From positions 34,218 through 98,217 of the forward strand of contig JAPQLC010000019.1 in the NCBI GenBank assembly GCA_030826945.1: DNA of 64,000 bases, written 5' to 3'. Position numbers and translations under genes: made by a program. Origin of the DNA: Candidatus Thiobius zoothamnicola (lineage in GTDB: Bacteria > Pseudomonadota > Gammaproteobacteria > Chromatiales > Chromatiaceae). Below the pieces are notes generated by a model that saw only the letters and a list, made by a program, of their open reading frames with translations, did no database searches and had not been told where the DNA came from. This document shows, piece after piece, positions 1-9,778 of this stretch. Every line of letters begins with the position of its first letter. The stretch's first letter is position 1.

Positions 1-873
1 GCTGAGGGCTTTGATGTCATCAATACACACAGCTCTACAGACAGTTGGTTGGTGGCTCTGACAAATCAATGGCGACGCAAACGATTGCCCGTGGTGCGCA
101 CGCGCCATGTTTCAACCAAAGTGAACCTTTCCTGGCCGACCCGTTGGTTATATCAAACAGCAACCGACTATATCGTCACAACGGGCGAAGCCGTGCGTCA
201 ACAGTTGCATAAAGCAAATGGTTTTGATTTGGCCCGCATGCGTTCCATCCCAACCGGCGTGGATTTCACCATTTTTTATCCCAAGTCAAATGCTGAAATG
301 AAAGCGAAGCTGGATTTGCCGGCTCATCAGTTTTTATTTGGCATTGTGGCAACAATACGCAGTTGGAAAGGCCATACTTATTTATTTGACGCATTTCATT
401 CACTACAGGCGAAATGGCCAGATGCGCGTATTGTGGTTGTCGGCGATGGCCCTTATAAAGATCGTTTGGAAACTCACTTACAGCATTGGCATTTAACCGA
501 CAAAGTGGACTTCGTCGGGCGGCAGGAGAATGTGGCTGACTGGCTGAATGCATTCGATGTTTTCTGCCTGCCTTCGTATGGAGAAGAGGGAGTGCCACAA
601 GCACTCATGCAGGCAATGGCATGCGGCAAAGCGGTTATTTCGACGCCAGTTGGCGCTATCTCTGAGGCCGTTAAAGATCAGCAAACGGGTTTGTTGGTTG
701 AACCGAAAAATGCCAAGCAACTTGCCCAGGCAATGTTGCGTTTATATCAAGAAACAGCATTACGTCAACAATTTGGCGAGGCGGCTGTTCAACATATCCA
801 GGAAAATTTCAGTGACGCGCAAATGCTGGATCGGATGGAGAGTGTGTTCCATCAAGTACAGGTCAGTCACTAA
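1..873 (+). CDS. Glycosyltransferase family 4 (5' end outside window)
   Basis: The frame is open from the first base of the window, so the gene begins upstream; what is visible is the last 290 codons. The N-terminal part reads INTHSSTDSW, as in GT4 enzymes. The C-terminal GT-B domain has the donor-binding pattern around SYGEEGVPQALMQAMACGK followed by TPVGAISEAV, including the E-x7-E-like segment. These enzymes transfer a sugar from a nucleotide sugar to a lipid-linked glycan on the cytoplasmic side of the inner membrane. The stop codon overlaps the start of the asparagine synthetase-like gene by one base, so the two are translationally coupled within a polysaccharide cluster. The acceptor sugar cannot be read from sequence. 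Confidence 0.88.
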   Translation, partial: AEGFDVINTHSSTDSWLVALTNQWRRKRLPVVRTRHVSTKVNLSWPTRWLYQTATDYIVTTGEAVRQQLHKANGFDLARMRSIPTGVDFTIFYPKSNAEMKAKLDLPAHQFLFGIVATIRSWKGHTYLFDAFHSLQAKWPDARIVVVGDGPYKDRLETHLQHWHLTDKVDFVGRQENVADWLNAFDVFCLPSYGEEGVPQALMQAMACGKAVISTPVGAISEAVKDQQTGLLVEPKNAKQLAQAMLRLYQETALRQQFGEAAVQHIQENFSDAQMLDRMESVFHQVQVSH

Positions 874-2714
874 TGTGTGGTATTGCTGGATTTGTTTCTG
901 CCGAACCAGTAGCTGATTCAGTTGCGTCCGCAATGCTTGACGGTATCCGGCAACGTGGCCCGGATACGCAGCATATTCATCATTGGGGTGCGGACTTCAA
1001 TGCTGATCTGACAGGCGATATTCATGCGGCACTCATCCATTCACGCCTATCCATTCGGGATCTCAGTGATGCCGCAAATCAGCCAATGTCTAATGATGAT
1101 CGACAAGTCTGGCTTTGTTACAACGGCGAAGTTTATGACTGGGAAAAGGATGCAAAATCATTGGCTGGCCAGGGATTTGTTTTTAAAACTCACTCGGATA
1201 CCGAATATATCCTAAACGCATACCTTGCATATGGTTTTGACGCCATGCTGCAGCGCCTGCGCGGCATGTTTGCATTCGCCATTCTGGATCTACGCCAGCA
1301 AAGAATATATCTGGCGCGGGATCGCATGGGGTTAAAACCGTTACTATTCCACCATGATCCGCAAAGCCATTCATTTGCATTCGGTTCAACGGTGAGATCT
1401 GTGGCACCCTTTTTGCCAATGCGGCAACGGGCTTTTTCAGCAAAAGCAATTGATGCCTATTTGGCACATCGATACATACCGGCACCACTTACAATTTTTG
1501 AATCCATTCAGCGTTTGGAAAATGCATCTTGTTTAACGCTTGATTTAAAAACTTATCATTTAATGAAACGAACCTATTGGCGGCCAACACCAGGAACAGG
1601 AGAATGGAAAACTGAATTGGATAGCGCCATCCAAATGCGTACGGTGGCAGATCGTCCTGTAGGCGTATTTTTAAGTGCTGGAATTGATTCCAGCACCGTG
1701 ACTGAACGTTTACAGGCACTGGGTTTTGATAACTTGACTTGTTTCAGCGCGGCATTTCCCGGCTCCTCCTTCGATGAAAGCAAACAAGCTGCCGAGTTTG
1801 CTGCTCAATTGGGTTTGCCTCATCAAAAAGTGGCCATTACTGATGCGTTAAGTGTAGATTTCGATCAATTGATCGCCGATCTTGATGAACCATTCGCTGA
1901 CCCCAGTAGTATCCCCAGTTGGTATTTGTCGCGGGAAACCGCCAAATCGGTCGCCGTCGTACTCGGTGGTGATGGCGGTGATGAACTTTTTGCAGGATAT
2001 AAACGTTATCAAAAGCATTTACGTTCAATGAGACGCTTTCATTTGCCCGATATATTCCAATCAGTCCGTGGTTGGTCTCCAAAGGGATGGCGTAAGTGGT
2101 TAGTTGAAGCATCCCTAACTTGGCAAGATGCGTATGCCTTCCGCTTTTCCGGTTTGCATGTTGCGCAACGTCGTTTTTTGCAGCCAGATTTGGCCTGCCA
2201 AACACATTATTGGCGTCAGCCCGAAACCCAAGTGAGTGGCCTGCAACAATTATTGGAGATTGATCGCTTAAATTATTTACCTGAGTATATTCTACGCAAA
2301 GCCGATCTTTGTACGATGGCGCATGGTTTGGAACAACGTACACCCTTATTGGATCACCATTTTTACCAAGAGATCATAGGTCTATCACCAGAGGAGCGTT
2401 TTACCCAGCCACCAAAAAAAATTCTGGGCAAGATCGCACCCGGGATCAATCCCATCTTTTCCAGAAAAAAACGCGGCTTTAATCCACCCCTAACCATTTG
2501 GTTACAGCGGGATTTGTCGTCACGTAAAAATAATCTGGGCCAGCGTTTGCAAGCATTGACTCACGGACAAATTCAGTCACAGGCATGCGACAGCTTGATT
2601 GAAAAATATTATGCGGGTTTGACCTCGCTTGCTGAGCAGGTGCTGCAATTATTCATTTTGGATGAATCACTCCGACAATTAAATGCTTTGCGTCAGAGGG
2701 TGGAGCATGGCTAG
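873..2714 (+). CDS. asnB: Asparagine synthetase (glutamine-hydrolysing) family amidotransferase
   Basis: 613 residues, the usual length for AsnB. It begins MCGIAGFV, so Cys2 is free to act as the N-terminal nucleophile of the class II glutaminase domain. RSRLSIRDL-like and YNGEVYDW segments bind glutamine. The C-terminal half has the synthetase ATP-pyrophosphatase loop LSAGIDSS (an S-x-G-x-D-S variant) and GGDGGDELFAGY. The family moves ammonia from glutamine to an acyl-adenylate. It lies between two glycosyltransferase genes, overlapping one by 1 base and the other by 8. Similar AsnB paralogues in O-antigen clusters amidate uronic acid sugars. That role is a reasonable alternative to plain asparagine synthesis here, but it is inference. 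Confidence 0.9.
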   Translation: MCGIAGFVSAEPVADSVASAMLDGIRQRGPDTQHIHHWGADFNADLTGDIHAALIHSRLSIRDLSDAANQPMSNDDRQVWLCYNGEVYDWEKDAKSLAGQGFVFKTHSDTEYILNAYLAYGFDAMLQRLRGMFAFAILDLRQQRIYLARDRMGLKPLLFHHDPQSHSFAFGSTVRSVAPFLPMRQRAFSAKAIDAYLAHRYIPAPLTIFESIQRLENASCLTLDLKTYHLMKRTYWRPTPGTGEWKTELDSAIQMRTVADRPVGVFLSAGIDSSTVTERLQALGFDNLTCFSAAFPGSSFDESKQAAEFAAQLGLPHQKVAITDALSVDFDQLIADLDEPFADPSSIPSWYLSRETAKSVAVVLGGDGGDELFAGYKRYQKHLRSMRRFHLPDIFQSVRGWSPKGWRKWLVEASLTWQDAYAFRFSGLHVAQRRFLQPDLACQTHYWRQPETQVSGLQQLLEIDRLNYLPEYILRKADLCTMAHGLEQRTPLLDHHFYQEIIGLSPEERFTQPPKKILGKIAPGINPIFSRKKRGFNPPLTIWLQRDLSSRKNNLGQRLQALTHGQIQSQACDSLIEKYYAGLTSLAEQVLQLFILDESLRQLNALRQRVEHG

Positions 2715-3804
2715 CCGTTTATGGGGACGTTTGCTTATAGCGGTCTTTGCGTTATTCCATAAATCAGGTAAAAAAATTCCTGATCAACAGATTAAACGGC
2801 TCCTTGTGATCAACCATTTATTGCTGGGTGATACGCTCATGTTGACGCCTTTGCTAAAGCGTTTGCGCCATCAATACCCGCGGGCGGAAATTGTTTTTGT
2901 CTGTCCGGAATATATCGTGCCTTTATATTCCGGTCGGCCTTATGCTGTTTCGGCAAAAGGCTTTGATCCAAGGAATATAATGGGCATTGCGCGCCTGCTT
3001 ACCGAACATCAATCCTATGATATCGCTTTTGTGCCGGGAGATAACCGGTGGGCGCAGATGGCCAGGGCGATGGGGGCGCGTTGGATTATTGCTTTTTGGG
3101 ACAGTCAAACACGTAAAAACCACTATATCGACGAATTAGTACCATGGCCTGAAACAGTCACGACTTGGGGTGATACAGCAGCAACTTTAGTCAAACCCGC
3201 ATTGCCTGATTTGACCTATACGTCAGCTGACTGGCCTGCGCCAGATTATTCACCGTTTGAATTACCCGGCACTGACTATATTGTTTTACATCTGGGTGCA
3301 AGTAAACAACATAAGTACTGGTCAGTGGAAAATTGGCATGCGGTTGCTGAATGGATACGGGAACAAGGTCTAGCGGTGGTTTGGAGCGTGGGTCAAGCAG
3401 AGGTGCATCTATTGTCATCAATAGCAGTCAAGTCTGAAGACAGGGTGTTTGCCGGAACGCTGGCATTAAACCAATTATGGCAGCTACTAAAGCAGGCAAG
3501 TGTTTTGGTTTGCCCCGATACAGGCATTGCTCATCTGGGGCGGATTGTTGATGTGCCGACCATTGTGTTATTTGGGCCGGGTTCTCCGCTTATTTTTGGC
3601 GCTGGAAGGTTCTGGCAGAATAGTCAGTTTTTCCCCATTTGGCATGAAGATGTATCATGCCGTGATCAAACATTGTTGTTTGGACGTGATTTGCCTTGGG
3701 TGCGGCAATGTTGGCGTGGGGATTCTGAATGTAGAAGCCCCTTTTGTACGAATTTAAATCAGAAAACGGATGTGATTAATGTATTACGTGCTTTGTTCAG
3801 GTAA
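2707..3804 (+). CDS. Glycosyltransferase family 9 (heptosyltransferase-like)
   Basis: 365 residues from the ATG at 2707, chosen because GAGGGTGGAGC sits just upstream; the reading frame is open a little further back to 2683. The protein starts with a short hydrophobic stretch, then RLLVINHLLLGDTLMLTPLL, the typical GT9 opening that binds the donor. Later come HLGASKQHKYWSVENW and CPDTGIAHLGRIVDVPTIVLFG, the GT9 C-terminal signature. GT9 enzymes such as WaaC and WaaF add heptose to LPS inner core from ADP-heptose. The sugar used by this copy is unknown. It overlaps the upstream asnB-like gene by 8 bases. Confidence 0.87.
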   Translation: MASRLWGRLLIAVFALFHKSGKKIPDQQIKRLLVINHLLLGDTLMLTPLLKRLRHQYPRAEIVFVCPEYIVPLYSGRPYAVSAKGFDPRNIMGIARLLTEHQSYDIAFVPGDNRWAQMARAMGARWIIAFWDSQTRKNHYIDELVPWPETVTTWGDTAATLVKPALPDLTYTSADWPAPDYSPFELPGTDYIVLHLGASKQHKYWSVENWHAVAEWIREQGLAVVWSVGQAEVHLLSSIAVKSEDRVFAGTLALNQLWQLLKQASVLVCPDTGIAHLGRIVDVPTIVLFGPGSPLIFGAGRFWQNSQFFPIWHEDVSCRDQTLLFGRDLPWVRQCWRGDSECRSPFCTNLNQKTDVINVLRALFR

Positions 3805-3831
3805 TTTTTGCACCTTCATTTTGTGAGAAAT

Positions 3832-4977
3832 ATGTTACGAATAGGATTGTTAATCGACACTCTAACGGGTGGTGGCGCTGAACGTATTGTATTAAATTTT
3901 GCGGAAGGCTTTGCGGATTTTGGAGTTGATGTACATATCATTCTGGTTAAAAATGAAATCGTTTATGATATCGATGAATCAGCATTTAATGTGCACTGGT
4001 TATCTGAAGATGGCCTGTTATCAAGAAGCCGTTGGATCAATAAATTACGTTTGGCCAAGAAATTAAAGTGCCTGATCAGAAGAATTGAGTCGGATAACAA
4101 ACGCTTCGATTTCTTTATTTCCAATGCGGAGGATATGGACAGGTTGAGCAAAATGGCTAACCTGGATAATGTTTATATCCGTTACCGTAATTCGTTGAAG
4201 AAATATATTGAATCTAAAGTAGGTGATAAAACCGGCTTAAAAAGAATTATCCGGAAAATCCGATGGCGACGCAAATTTATTAACATATACAGTAATACGA
4301 ATATTGTTACCGTTTCCAAAGCATTACGAGAAGAATTGGTTAATGAGATAGGCATAAAGCCAAGATCGATTACCACGATCTATAATCCGTTTGATTTCTC
4401 GAAACTCAGACGTCGCGCGCAAGAAAGAATCACCCACCCGGACTTTCCTAGAGACAAGCCTTATATCATTTATGCCGCCAAACTGGAAAATCGCAAACGC
4501 CAGGATGTATTACTGAAAGCTTATGCCAAGCTTGATATACCGCAAAAACTGGTACTTCTCGGTGGGGTTTTCACAGAGTCCGACAAAGCATGGCGGCAAT
4601 GTATTATTGAGTTATCCCGGGAATTGGGTATATCTGAACGCATTGTAATGCCCGGCTTCCAACAAAATCCTTATCCCTGGATAAAACAAGCTGACCTATT
4701 TGTGATGTCATCAGACAGCGAGGGATTACCCACTGTACTGATTGAATCCTTGGTTATCGGTACGCCTGTCGTTAGCACCAATTGCCCAACCGGACCAGCA
4801 GAAATTCTCACCGGTGAATTATCCCGGTTTCTTTCCAAGCCAGGAGAAGCAGATCCACTTGCCAAGAACATTGAGCGGGCATTAACAAAATATCCTGAAA
4901 TAACCGATCAGCATATTATGCCTTTTTCCATGGCCCATTCACTGGATTCATATATCCAGCATTGTAACAGTGTGTGA
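3832..4977 (+). CDS. Glycosyltransferase family 4
   Basis: 381 residues. I chose the ATG at 3832 because the protein then begins MLRIGLLIDTLTGGGAERIV, the canonical N-terminal strand and glycine loop of GT4 enzymes of the lipopolysaccharide type. A TTG in the same frame at 3808 is a less likely start. The C-terminal domain has YAAKLENRKRQDVLLKAY, GFQQNPYPWIKQADLFVMSS and SEGLPTVLIESLVIGTPVVS, which form the nucleotide-sugar site. The central region is rich in Lys and Arg (KLRLAKKLKCLIRR), suggesting peripheral membrane contact. It belongs to the same plus-strand surface glycan cluster. Base composition is clearly more AT-rich than in the housekeeping genes further on. Confidence 0.87.
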   Translation: MLRIGLLIDTLTGGGAERIVLNFAEGFADFGVDVHIILVKNEIVYDIDESAFNVHWLSEDGLLSRSRWINKLRLAKKLKCLIRRIESDNKRFDFFISNAEDMDRLSKMANLDNVYIRYRNSLKKYIESKVGDKTGLKRIIRKIRWRRKFINIYSNTNIVTVSKALREELVNEIGIKPRSITTIYNPFDFSKLRRRAQERITHPDFPRDKPYIIYAAKLENRKRQDVLLKAYAKLDIPQKLVLLGGVFTESDKAWRQCIIELSRELGISERIVMPGFQQNPYPWIKQADLFVMSSDSEGLPTVLIESLVIGTPVVSTNCPTGPAEILTGELSRFLSKPGEADPLAKNIERALTKYPEITDQHIMPFSMAHSLDSYIQHCNSV

Positions 4978-4990
4978 GTTATAGAAAGTG

Positions 4991-5878
4991 ATGTTTTTTA
5001 TCAAACAAATCAAAGAATGGAATCGAGAACGTAAATGGAAGAGGCGGTATAAGAAAGCTGAGAAAAGAAAGAATAAGCTGCTCTCTTTTGGTGAAAATGC
5101 GCATGGTATCCTGACAAGAACTGAACAAGGAATTTTCGTTGTTGACCCGGAAGATAATTTTGTCAGTAGATCTTTATTGCAGGAAGGTTACTATTCCCTA
5201 AATGAAATAGCACTTGCTGAATCGCTTCTAGCAGAAAAAGATCATGTGTTAGTTGTCGGAGCTCATATAGGATCGATAGCGATTCCATTATCCAAAAAAG
5301 TGGAACATATGGTGGCTATCGAGGCTAACCCAGGAACCTACGAATTACTGAAAATGAATCTAAGAATCAATGTATGCAGCAATGTTGATGCTTATAATCT
5401 GGCAGCTAATGATGAGTCAGGGACGCTTGACTTCTTAGTGAGCAGAGACAACAGTGGTGGATCAAAACGTCAACCTGTTGTTGAGAAAATATCATACACT
5501 TATGATCAACCTGAATTAGTTAAAGTAAACTCCCAACGATTAGATGATTTGTTGGTTGATCGAGTATTCGATTTGGTCTTCATGGATATAGAAGGTTCTG
5601 AGTATTACGCCCTTAAAGGCATGCCAAAAACACTTTCTGCCGCAAAGCATTTGATTGTTGAGTTTCTACCACATCACCTGAGAGATGTTGCTGGTGTTAG
5701 TACGAATCAATTTGCTGAACAAATAATCCCCTTTTTCAATTACATGTATGTACCAAGAACCAAGTTACTTGTTGAGAAAGAGCATATCCTGGCGACACTA
5801 AACCAATTCTATGCAGATGATATTGGACATGATAACATTTTGTTTACTAATGAAATAGAGTGTCTATCTGGATTATAG
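4991..5878 (+). CDS. FkbM-family SAM-dependent methyltransferase
   Basis: 295 residues from the ATG at 4991; a GTG immediately upstream (4988) is possible. The first 35 residues are very basic (WNRERKWKRRYKKAEKRKNK). Motif I is VLVVGAHIGSIAIPLSKKV, followed by the acidic VAIEANPGTYELLKMNL, where the glutamate would bind the SAM ribose. FDLVFMDIEGSEYYALKGM is the hallmark of FkbM enzymes, which O-methylate hydroxyl groups. In a glycan cluster the likely substrate is a sugar of the growing chain, perhaps as a terminal cap. It follows the GT4 gene by about 14 bases and is followed at once by the ligase gene. Confidence 0.84.
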   Translation: MFFIKQIKEWNRERKWKRRYKKAEKRKNKLLSFGENAHGILTRTEQGIFVVDPEDNFVSRSLLQEGYYSLNEIALAESLLAEKDHVLVVGAHIGSIAIPLSKKVEHMVAIEANPGTYELLKMNLRINVCSNVDAYNLAANDESGTLDFLVSRDNSGGSKRQPVVEKISYTYDQPELVKVNSQRLDDLLVDRVFDLVFMDIEGSEYYALKGMPKTLSAAKHLIVEFLPHHLRDVAGVSTNQFAEQIIPFFNYMYVPRTKLLVEKEHILATLNQFYADDIGHDNILFTNEIECLSGL

Positions 5879-5880
5879 CT

Positions 5881-7125
5881 ATGGGTAGATCCTCATCCTA
5901 CCTGGGTTATCAGTATATACCTCCGGTTGTTTTTTTGTTGTCTTTGCCATTTGCTCATACAGTAGCTTTGCGCTTAACGTCGCTATTCCTATTTATGTTG
6001 ATAGCGATAAAATATTTTTTCTCTGAGAAGAGAAAAAAACCTTATTGCATAGAGACGCTTGCTATATGGCTATTACTGGCTTTATTTTCCCTCTATAATT
6101 CCGTTGACTTCTATTATTCACTTGGCGAAATTAAGACAGAGGTCATTTATGGCTTAGTATGCTTTCTGTCCTTCTATTTCTTCACTAAAACCGAAGACGT
6201 ATTAAGAATATTCGTGTATACGGTTTTTATTTCCGTTCTAGCGGCTTCTGTTTGGGCAATATTCTCTCATATCAATCAAGGTGGCTGGGTAAGAGATGCC
6301 ACCTTTGGCGGTGTGGGCGGCTTAAGCACGGTCATTATCACAACCCTGCCAACGATACTATTCGCTGGTTTTGTGCTTGTTAAGCAACACGCAGAAATAC
6401 CATATAGAATGATTATCGCCATACTTTTCACCAGTTTGATGGCAAGCATTATTTGGGCGGGTTATTGGACAAAAAACATCATGTTTTGGCCAGCCCTGAC
6501 CGTTCAACTTACCATATTGCTTCTACTCTTACCCATTCCCCGTAAGAAAGTCATTTTGATAGTCACTATCCCTATATTGGTATTGTCTTTGATTTACGGG
6601 ATGTATTTGGTCGGTAGCCAAAAAGGGCGTATGGCTGATTTTTCTGTTACCAGCATCGCCAGAATGCTGAGTAAAGATCCCAGAACGCCAGTTTGGCGGA
6701 ATGTGATTGAAAAAATATCGGAATCGCCGTTACAGGGCAAAGGGTTTGGCCGAGCAACATTAGGAAAAGCTTACCCGAATATCAGCAATAATCCGGTTTT
6801 CTGGCATAGCCATAATATATTTCTGGATGCTGGCATACAGATGGGTATACCAGGCATTTTGGCATTGATCAGTATATTTGTTTGTCTTGGGTGGTTTTTT
6901 TATCGTCTGCGTCGATTTGGTGATAATGAATTACAGATTATATCGGCTGTTGGCATCGCAATCATTGTCGGCGTCGTTATGAAGAATCTCTCAGACAGTT
7001 TTTTTAATCGTCATTGGGCATTATTGTTCTGGGCGCAAATGGGTATGTTGATGGGATATGCTTCGACCAAATTGAGTGGCCATTTACATACATCAAATAC
7101 CAATAGATTCCCAAGCAGACTCTGA
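5881..7125 (+). CDS. O-antigen ligase / polymerase-like membrane protein
   Basis: 414 residues from the ATG at 5881, which directly follows the FkbM stop; a GTG at 5860 in the same frame overlaps that gene and is the alternative. There are about ten to twelve hydrophobic segments and one large periplasmic loop. The loop and next segment contain GKGFGRATLGKAYPNISN and HSHNIFLDAGIQMGIPGI, the Wzy_C/WaaL signature with the catalytic-type His. WaaL joins undecaprenyl-linked O-antigen to lipid A-core on the periplasmic face; Wzy polymerases share the same fold. With only this member in view I cannot decide ligase against polymerase. It is the last gene of the plus-strand cluster and is convergent with ftsX. 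Confidence 0.84.
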   Translation: MGRSSSYLGYQYIPPVVFLLSLPFAHTVALRLTSLFLFMLIAIKYFFSEKRKKPYCIETLAIWLLLALFSLYNSVDFYYSLGEIKTEVIYGLVCFLSFYFFTKTEDVLRIFVYTVFISVLAASVWAIFSHINQGGWVRDATFGGVGGLSTVIITTLPTILFAGFVLVKQHAEIPYRMIIAILFTSLMASIIWAGYWTKNIMFWPALTVQLTILLLLLPIPRKKVILIVTIPILVLSLIYGMYLVGSQKGRMADFSVTSIARMLSKDPRTPVWRNVIEKISESPLQGKGFGRATLGKAYPNISNNPVFWHSHNIFLDAGIQMGIPGILALISIFVCLGWFFYRLRRFGDNELQIISAVGIAIIVGVVMKNLSDSFFNRHWALLFWAQMGMLMGYASTKLSGHLHTSNTNRFPSRL

Positions 7126-7198
7126 TGAATTGCAACAAATTTTCCTAATTTTGGACTGTGTAACAAAGCAAAAAAGTGTTTATTCTTGATGATGCCAT

Positions 7199-8152
7199 CT
7201 AATTCTGCGGATCCATTTTCCGCAACTGATGATTGACTTCAACCCAAGCACCTGACAAGCCTAACGCAGGCCCACCAAGAAGGATACTCATAAGAATGTT
7301 AGGGTTGACCCAAGCCAAACTAAAATCAGATTGATATAAACCGGCTAATGCTTGCACCGGTTCTTGCAGCATTGATAAAGCCGTGACAACTAATCCTAAG
7401 GCGATCAGCGCACCGAAAAGACCGTACCAAACACCCTCATACAAAAAAGGTCGCCGAATAAAAGCATTGGTGCCGCCAACCAACTTGATGATTTCAATTT
7501 CACGATAGCGGTTTTGAATTTCCAGGCGGACCGTATTGCCAACCACCAATAAAACCGCGATGCCCAGCAAGCCTGACAAAATGAAAACGCTCCGTTCAGC
7601 AATCCGGGTAATGGCATCAAAACGTTGCAGCCATTGCAGATCGATTTGAGCCAATTCAACTTCCTGCCTACTTTGCAAACGCTTGGTGAGTTGTTCTATG
7701 TTGTGCGCGCTTGTTGGCTGAACCAGAATGACGGCTGGCAAGGGGTTGTCTTCGAGTAAATCCAGCGCTTGGCCGAAACCGGATAACTGGCGAAATTCTT
7801 GCATTGCCTGTTGTTTAGTGACCAGACGGACTGAAGCGATTTCCGGGTGTCGCGCAATCCGTTCGCTCAACTGCGCGGCTTGTTGATCGGTGACAACTGG
7901 ATCCAGAAAAAGCGATAAATTAAGAACGCCTTGCCAGTCATCACTGACCTGCCGCACATTATCAATGAACAAAACCAAGCCACTTGGCAGAGCGATGGCG
8001 ATGCCGATAACCGCCGTCGTCATCAGAGTGCTGAAGGGATTGCGCAATAATCGACCTAAAGCGCTAATAACGGCTTGCAGATGACGAGCCAACCAGCCCA
8101 GAACGCCAATATCCGGCTTTGATTGGCGGCGTTGTGACGGCTTCTTTGACAT
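7199..8152 (-). CDS. ftsX: Cell division protein FtsX
   Basis: 317 residues. The N-terminal cytoplasmic tail is basic (SKKPSQRRQSKPD). A first membrane segment near residues 40-62 is followed by a periplasmic domain with SLFLDPVVTDQQAAQL and LPAVILVQP, then three C-terminal membrane segments, as expected for FtsX. With the ATPase FtsE it forms an ABC-type complex at the division septum that activates cell-wall hydrolases through periplasmic partners. Its start overlaps the ftsE stop by one base, in the classic ftsY-ftsE-ftsX order. In many gammaproteobacteria rpoH follows ftsX directly. Here the next gene is a convergent polysaccharide gene and rpoH lies about 15 kb away. Confidence 0.95.
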   Translation of the reverse strand: MSKKPSQRRQSKPDIGVLGWLARHLQAVISALGRLLRNPFSTLMTTAVIGIAIALPSGLVLFIDNVRQVSDDWQGVLNLSLFLDPVVTDQQAAQLSERIARHPEIASVRLVTKQQAMQEFRQLSGFGQALDLLEDNPLPAVILVQPTSAHNIEQLTKRLQSRQEVELAQIDLQWLQRFDAITRIAERSVFILSGLLGIAVLLVVGNTVRLEIQNRYREIEIIKLVGGTNAFIRRPFLYEGVWYGLFGALIALGLVVTALSMLQEPVQALAGLYQSDFSLAWVNPNILMSILLGGPALGLSGAWVEVNHQLRKMDPQN

Positions 8153-8826
8153 CAGGGCGTGGCTTTCTTCACATCGTATTGAATTTGCCCTTCCCGCAAA
8201 TGAATAATCCGTTGGCCTAATGTTCGAATCAAATCAATATCATGCGTGGCAATCAATATGGTGACGCCAACCTGATTAAACTGAGTGAATAAATGCATGA
8301 TCTCTTGTGATAGATAGGGATCCAAATTACCTGTCGGTTCGTCCGCCAGCAATACCGGGGGCTTACTGACTAACGCGCGGGCGATGCCAACTCGCTGCTG
8401 CTCTCCACCCGAAAGTGAAATTGGCTGGCTTTTTTCTTTATTCAACAGATTCACTTTATCCAACGCAGCGCGCACCCGACGGCGTATTTCCTTGCGTCCG
8501 GCACCAGCGATGATTAAAGGCAAAGCAATATTGTCAAACACGGTACGGTCATGCAGCAGGCGATGATCTTGAAAGATCATACCCACTTCCCGCCGATGGT
8601 ATGGAATATCCCGTCCATACAGCCGGTTTAAATTTCTTCCGTTGACCCAGACCTGGCCGCGCGTCGCCCGCTCCAACAAACCAATCAGCCTCAGCAGGGT
8701 ACTTTTGCCAGCACCGGAATGGCCGGTCAGGAAAGCCATTTCACCTTCTTCCAGGTTGAAATCAATGCCTGTTAAGCTTTCTTTCCCTGTCGGGTAACGT
8801 TTGGCAACATTATCAAAATGAATCAT
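8152..8826 (-). CDS. ftsE: Cell division ATP-binding protein FtsE
   Basis: 224 residues, normal length. ABC ATPase motifs are all present: Walker [15 protein letters not shown]-loop in FQDHRLLHD, signature [15 protein letters not shown], Walker [14 protein letters not shown] and the switch His in [10 protein letters not shown]. It powers the FtsEX complex, which works on periplasmic amidase activation at the divisome. The gene overlaps ftsY by four bases (ATGA) and ftsX by one base, so the three form one translationally coupled unit on the minus strand. Confidence 0.96.
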   Translation of the reverse strand: MIHFDNVAKRYPTGKESLTGIDFNLEEGEMAFLTGHSGAGKSTLLRLIGLLERATRGQVWVNGRNLNRLYGRDIPYHRREVGMIFQDHRLLHDRTVFDNIALPLIIAGAGRKEIRRRVRAALDKVNLLNKEKSQPISLSGGEQQRVGIARALVSKPPVLLADEPTGNLDPYLSQEIMHLFTQFNQVGVTILIATHDIDLIRTLGQRIIHLREGQIQYDVKKATP

Positions 8827-9764
8827 GTCAATACGGCTTGCACAAAATCATCTGCATGAAAGGGACGCAGATCATCCACGCCTTCACCGATGCCGATATA
8901 CCGAATGGGTACTTCCAATTGATCTGCGATAGAGAATATGATGCCGCCTTTCGCCGTGCCATCTAATTTTGTCACCGTGATCCCGGTCAATTTGAGCGCG
9001 CGATTAAATTCAATCGCCTGATTGAGCGCATTTTGCCCGATACTTGCATCAACAACCAGCATGACCTCGTGCGGCGCATCGGCATCAAGCTTTTTCAACA
9101 CGCGGGCGATTTTAGCCAATTCATCCATTAAGTTGTTTTTGGTATGCAGGCGGCCCGCCGTATCTGCAATCAAAACATCAAAACCACGCGCTTGAGCGGC
9201 TTGCAAGGCATCAAATATCACGGAGGCAGGATCTGCGCCATGGCGTTGCGCAATCACCGGCGCATTGTTGCGCTGGCCCCAGGTTTCCAATTGCTCGACC
9301 GCAGCGGCCCGGAAGGTATCGCCAGCCGCCAGCATGACCTGTTTGCCTTCCCGTTGTAAACGTTGCGCCAGCTTGCCAATCGTCGTTGTTTTACCGGCTC
9401 CGTTGACGCCAACCATCATGATGACTAAAGGCTTACCGTTTTGAGGGGCTTCGAGCGGGGCCTCCACGCGTTGCAAAATGGCCGCCAGATGATCACGCAA
9501 TGCCTGTTGCAGAACTGCCGGGTCATCCATTTCCCGCCGGAGCGCCTTTTCCGACAAATCATCCATAATGCGCCGCGTGGTCTCAAATCCGACATCCGCC
9601 ATTAACAGCAAGGATTCCAAATCCTCCAGCAAATCATCATCAATCGATTTTTTCCCCAGCACCAGATCCGCCATGCCATCCGCAATCACTGCACGGGTGC
9701 GCGATAAACCATGCTTTAATCGACCAAATAACCCTTTCTTTTCGCCTTGTTGAGATTCAGACAT
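8823..9764 (-). CDS. ftsY: Signal recognition particle receptor FtsY
   Basis: 313 residues, a short form lacking the long acidic N-terminal A domain found in E. coli FtsY. The N domain is residues 1-100. The G domain has G1 GVNGAGKTTTIGKLA, the DTFRAAAVEQL insertion-box region, G3 DTAGR, G4 TKLDGTAKGG and the closing GIGEGVDDLRPF. It is the membrane-side GTPase that pairs with Ffh to deliver ribosomes to SecYEG. First gene of ftsY-ftsE-ftsX. About 108 bases, including an inverted repeat, separate it from the accessory cluster upstream. Confidence 0.96.
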   Translation of the reverse strand: MSESQQGEKKGLFGRLKHGLSRTRAVIADGMADLVLGKKSIDDDLLEDLESLLLMADVGFETTRRIMDDLSEKALRREMDDPAVLQQALRDHLAAILQRVEAPLEAPQNGKPLVIMMVGVNGAGKTTTIGKLAQRLQREGKQVMLAAGDTFRAAAVEQLETWGQRNNAPVIAQRHGADPASVIFDALQAAQARGFDVLIADTAGRLHTKNNLMDELAKIARVLKKLDADAPHEVMLVVDASIGQNALNQAIEFNRALKLTGITVTKLDGTAKGGIIFSIADQLEVPIRYIGIGEGVDDLRPFHADDFVQAVLT

Positions 9765-9778
9765 GCTTATAAACCATT

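Noticed and set aside
7126..7198. Possible terminator between the ligase gene and ftsX
   Set aside because: No stem with a T-run could be found in these 73 bases.
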